The position numbers were made by a program, and so were the translations under genes. A stretch of 64,000 nt of DNA from Astropecten irregularis (Eukaryota > Echinodermata > Asteroidea > Paxillosida > Astropectinidae): positions 1,798,001 through 1,862,000 of the forward strand of contig OZ020258.1 in the NCBI GenBank assembly GCA_963971285.1. Direction: 5' to 3'. The notes below the pieces were generated by a model. It did not search any database, was not told where the DNA came from, and saw only the letters and a list, made by a program, of their open reading frames with translations. The first letter of the stretch is position 1; each line of letters starts with the position of its first letter. Shown here one piece after another: positions 59,578 to 64,000 of this stretch.

Positions 59578-61723
59578 TCAAGATAACGGTTTCCCCCCAC
59601 CTTGTACCACCGTGATGAGTTTGAATGCTTTTCCAATTAACCGGTTGAAAGAGCCAACCTGCCACTTGACATTCAAAGTATAAAGTGCATAGCGTAAACC
59701 AGATCTCTCTCTCGCATCATGCAGATTGCAACGACAACACGATTACTCCTTCTTAAATCGTCCCCTTGCTCTGGTCAATAGGGTTCTCCTCATTCCACGG
59801 GCTAATCCCTGCTACTTTGTAGCTCCTTGTCCCCCTATTATCAATGGTAACATCAGTGTCTCTCTGCATCAAAGGGGCTGCTACGGTCTCATTTGTACCT
59901 GTTGCTTATCCTGTAGCGGTGGACCGCCCACTGCGCTAACAAGCTGGTAGAAGTGCCTGGGTAATGCACGATCCCAGCATTACAACCCCTTGACAAAGAC
60001 CTACACTTCTCGATCAATACCCCCACATTTGTCCTGTCCCCTTTTTCTCCCACCCCTACACCCATTCTGTCCAGCTCTTGACCACGCCAAATGACCGTCT
60101 TCTTATCAGTTCAAATGGCCACTTAATGAAATAATGACTATAATTTGGGGTTACTGAAAAAGGAAGAACCTTCTCGTCATAAGTCATTGGTCATTTGGTC
60201 CGATGAGCAGGCATAAACTGACTGGCATCGCTGGGGACCAATACTCCCCACCCCTACCCCCTTCACCCCCTCTTCCCGCCCCAGCTCCCAGCAGAGAATC
60301 TTCCCGTTGGGATTATCAGATAAACACACAAGACTCGCTCATTGGTAGTGCAAATAATCAAACATTTTGTCGAGGTTCTTCGGCTGTTGTCCAGTCAGTC
60401 TTCTTTACAATCAATTGCTTCTCTTGTCGATCACGGGTCCACGAGGCGGAGAACTGCCTCCACCGTGCGGAGAGCCTAGCATTTGACCGGGAACACCGAC
60501 AAACTCTTCCCTCTAAATTCTCTGTTAAAATCGGGACAATCTGAGGTCATTTATAAACTCCAGAAGTCCAACACTGTACATACACAAGCAATGTGGCTGT
60601 TTTACCGCGTACAGACCTTACAGACAGAGCACAATAATAATTCCACTGTTTAGTCTTAGTGCAATTTCTCGAAATATATTCCCTACTGGGAGTCCAGCTT
60701 TGCAGTTAAATTTCGTTGACACATTTACTCGTCTTATAAAAACAATACTTCTCTTCTCTTGAAAATATTGCTATGACCTTGCCGACAAGAAGACTGGAAT
60801 AAAAGAACATATGGAACTTCAGGGACCCTGGGATTATGGATTGGTTGCACGCTGTGTGTGTGTGTGGTGTGTGCATGGCGGGCTAGGTGAAAACCCTCAA
60901 TGGTTCAATACAACCATTATGGTTTGTAGTCAGTCTGATGCTAGATACTTTGACCGAGAGCAGAGCACATGTCCTACCCATGGCAAGCCAATGTGCAAAT
61001 TAGGCCTACACACCTACCCCGTACCGAGATAAAGTACCGGTACGTACCCCCCACTCGCTCCGGACGAATTAACCGGATTACACGGTCCAAGTATACTTGT
61101 CTTGCTCCGCTCCGACCCCATGCGTCTCGTCTGCGGACATAACAAATCTCCCACTCATGGTGATTCTGCTGACAAGTTTATCGCCCATTTGCCGTTCTCT
61201 CCCCTCGCAATTTACCGACACATTTCCTGCCAAACGACGGCAACTGGGGAACAATTTAGGATTCTGTTGAAGGGGGGAGAAGTGTTTTATGGCATGGCGA
61301 TTATTTACGGCGTGTCGCCTGTCACAAACGGTGGGGGTTGTCCGAGCAAACGACCCGAGGACCTGGCTGGCTTACGAGGAACTGGCTTCGACATCATCCC
61401 GCTGGTAAATGCGACCACGGACCGTACTTACGATGACTGAACCGATAAGTCGTAAGGCCTGCTTTATGTTCATGTTATCTTCCTTCATACTTCAGATTAG
61501 ACAGACAGAACACCGTCTTTCCCAAATTCAAATGCATGCTGAAAGTTCAGCCCAAATAACATGCCCGTTATATAAATGTAAACAAATATGAATTATAAGT
61601 GCATTTTCTCAGTCGAAATAAAATTTAAGAATGTATACCATAAACAGGGAACCAGGGGCCTACCGATAAAAGAAAATCGGAGAAGTTTGAGTTTTACCAA
61701 TCTTCATGCCATAATATGTGTGG
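59578..61723. other. Gene-free stretch with CpG-rich patches
   Basis: Plus frames of 113 codons (60203-60544, proline-rich start) and 112 codons (61102-61440, in a CpG-rich block) show fairly mixed composition but no domain or clear splice sites. CCACTTAA near 60119, an NK2-type string. No repeats. Confidence 0.35.
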
Positions 61724-61768
61724 GGTTAACCCATAGAGCTATATTTAATATAGCTCTATGGGTTAACC
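61724..61768. repeat. 45-bp perfect palindrome, single-base centre
   Basis: Two 22-base arms, starting GGTTAACCCATAGAGC and ending with the exact complement GCTCTATGGGTTAACC, around a single T at 61746. No mismatch. The longest perfect palindrome I found in the window. Not part of any repeat family seen here. It can form a cruciform or, as RNA, a tight hairpin. Confidence 0.95.
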
Positions 61769-63896
61769 TCATCAGCTCTATACTATACCCGATGTGGAAG
61801 ATTTACACTCCCCGGCATTTAGTGAAAGATGCAGATCATTGGCAATGCGGATGGTTACCATACGAAAATTCCTTCCCAATATTTCTGCCATGGGAGCCAT
61901 GCCATTAGGAGCACAGCACTGGGAAGATAGTGTTGAGAAATCTCCTCGGCATACCAGGAGTTTAGGGGGAGGTCTGGACGGGGCGAATCAACACTCCTTC
62001 ACCCTTCATTAGCTTCGCCCTCCGCTCGCCAGATCGACTTAATCACGGTGTTATCTAATAGTTAATTCTAAATACACACACAACACACACACGCCCAAGA
62101 ATATGTAATTGGAACCAGCGTAGAAAGTTCTGATGTCTTATCAGTGGGACTATCGGGTGTCTTATGCCCGGTGTAGCTTATTGATTGATTGATTGATTGA
62201 CTAATTAATCAATTAATCAACCAATGATTAATGAGGGTATCATATTAAATTGTTGATTACTTGCCCCTCCTTGTACGCATCGTGTGTAAAGCCCAAATCA
62301 TGGTATTGTAGCAAGAAGGATGAAGGCTTCGGTCATTAAAATCCAAAGCAATTCCATGTAAAGCTGTTGTAAATTAAACAAGCAGGCCTACTGTTATTCA
62401 ATGTTTTGGTTTTGGTTTTTATTCCTCCATTAATCGCTTCGTCCTGTGCTTTACGGAAAATCGCTATGTCAGTACCCAAAAAACCCTAAAATGACTAAGG
62501 TTGGCAGTGACGTCAGCGATAATCTTTTGGCTGATTTATTACCAGAGTAGCGCCCTCAGCGGTGTATTTGTGTCGATGTTTTGGTGTGGGGAATCCCACT
62601 GCGACAATGAGGTATTGGTTGCTGTCCATGTTGGGATGGTCGAGTCGAGTGCTAGGCTATTATCTTCAATGTATGTGTTCTTATTCCTCCATGTTTTTAA
62701 CAGTGCTTCAATGTAACCACCAACATCCATGCTTGGTGTTCGTGTACATAACCTGTTATCATTGCCAATTGAGTCAGTTTGGTCACCATACAGCGCCTGA
62801 CGAAGCAATATCTCCAGCTGCTGGTATAGAGATGACCACTTCTTGTACCGGTCATCGTCATCATCTCTCCTTCCACAAAGCTTGACCGCTGAGAGTCAAG
62901 AGCGATATGAGACGAGTTGGTCGAAGACAGGGCTTTGACAGACCAGGCCCTCGGCTCCGATATGGGCGTTTAAAGGTTCTCGAGGGCGAGGTGGGCGATA
63001 GAGTGAGGGATTTAATTGAAATACGCGAGTACTTGGGTCGGCAGGAATAGGCCTATCTTGTTTTGGTGACCCAGTTTGTCAGACTACGGGCCAGTTCCCT
63101 CGGATGCTTAAAAGAACAGGTCGCAGGATAAAGAAAAAAATCTCGGTGAAATAAGAGGTGCATAATTTCAAAGGCTCATACTCCAGACGTTCCAGTAATC
63201 CAGAAAAGCTCAGTGTGTTACAGAATGACTCAATTGAAATTCAAAAACAATCGCTTCCCAAGTAACGGACTGCGATGATTTATCATGACTAATACATTTC
63301 GCGTTTAATTGAAAGAAAGCAACAAAGGGTCATGGTTGTTATAAGTAGACCATAGGGAAACTATGTGCATGGTCTGTCTGTGTACTTAGTCTAACTGGCA
63401 GACTGACTTCTTTACAAAGCTCGATGGTTTTAATCAATATGATGGCCAATTGTATACCGTATTGTCTCGAAATTATGTTCAGACATCATTTATGACGACT
63501 GGCAAGTTAAGACCAAGCACTTGTGTAATTTGTAATAAGGGATATAGAGACGGTTGAGTTGTGGTGTTAATATTCAGATGTTCAGTAATTAATCTGTGAA
63601 TTGGTGCAGCGATTTCACACTAACGAAACATGAGTTTATATTAACATGATGTATACACGCGAGGTACTGAATGAATGTGAAACATGAGGCAATGGAATCA
63701 CATGGTACATGTTATGGCAGTTGCATTGGCATGTTCACAGTGGATGTTTTAAGCCATGCCTGCACTGCAATTTGAAGTGCCGGTTTCATTGGTTTCACAA
63801 GTAAACGAGAACCTGGTATCCGAAGCGAGCACTGGCAAAGGTGGAAGGGGGGGGGGTCAGAGAAAGAGACCAGGGGACAGTAGATAACTCCTCCCC
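61769..63896. other. Gene-free stretch
   Basis: TTGA microsatellite at 62181-62200 running into AATTAATCAATTAATCAACC, TAAT-rich. 10 G at 63847-63856. Opposed frames at 62539-62885 lack domains. Nothing else recognised. Confidence 0.4.
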
Positions 63897-63913
63897 CTTT
63901 GATGAATATGCAT
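63897..63913 (+). promoter_or_regulatory. TCF-like and octamer-like site pair
   Basis: CTTTGATG (63897-63904), a TCF/LEF- or Sox-like string, lies one base before ATATGCAT (63906-63913), close to the POU octamer. The segment to the window end is CpG-rich with the motif CGCGCAGG and may be the edge of a promoter beyond the window. Confidence 0.2.
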
Positions 63914-64000
63914 GACTTTACAGACCCAACCGTCAGTGATTCGTCAGAATAGTGCGCCGTCATATTACAGCGCGCAGGCATAATTACACACACATGGTCG

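Noticed and set aside
1-64000. LTR, retroviral, Polinton or other virus-like element
   Set aside because: No paired long terminal repeats and no frame with the expected protein motifs were seen on either strand.

Overview
The window reads as eukaryotic, mostly non-coding DNA, probably from a marine invertebrate deuterostome; an echinoderm is my best guess. Reasons: no bacterial-style gene packing, no open frame longer than about 170 codons, many short microsatellites, CpG-rich patches scattered in a moderately AT-rich background, the palindrome TAGGCCTA recurring as in sea urchin and hemichordate DNA, and several families of short non-autonomous DNA transposons. The species is an inference; no gene here could be named with certainty.

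Layout. 0-3 kb: a candidate first coding exon (ATG 638, donor 683), then a spaced array of forkhead-like sites (1715-1835) and a tandem AGGTCA pair (2484-2507). 3-11 kb: little beyond one old repeat, one MITE (6936-7302) and a 31-bp near-perfect palindrome (10503-10533). 11-13.5 kb: a cluster of four inverted-repeat elements from three families. 13.5-21.2 kb: a TGACA cluster, a CAG/CAA-rich minisatellite (19229-19555), another MITE and a tRNA-derived SINE head (21094-21170). 21-35 kb: no recognisable gene; an X-box and a 115-bp tandem repeat. 35.3 kb: a coherent TATA/initiator/first-exon model ending ATG|GTAAGTG. 36-48 kb: mainly gene-free, with a 17-G run, a CpG-rich patch, a second X-box, an old repeat and an 11-bp homeodomain-like array. 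48-58 kb: two copies of a CAGGGGCC-ended element, three more MITEs, and short exon-like frames. 58-59.6 kb: two minus-strand frames with protein-like composition, one beside an inverted, shortened copy of itself with a 25-bp perfect palindrome between. 61.7 kb: a 45-bp palindrome with a single-base centre.

The best-supported content is the repeat landscape. Seven copies of a TTAA-flanked family of about 340-390 bp share ends and a flank of the middle; in at least one copy a different palindrome occupies the centre. The overall picture is a gene desert or very large introns with possible regulatory clusters, such as often surrounds developmental genes. All exon calls are weak and rest on splice signals, frame and composition only. 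I saw no CRISPR, rRNA, intact tRNA, LTR element or other virus-like element.
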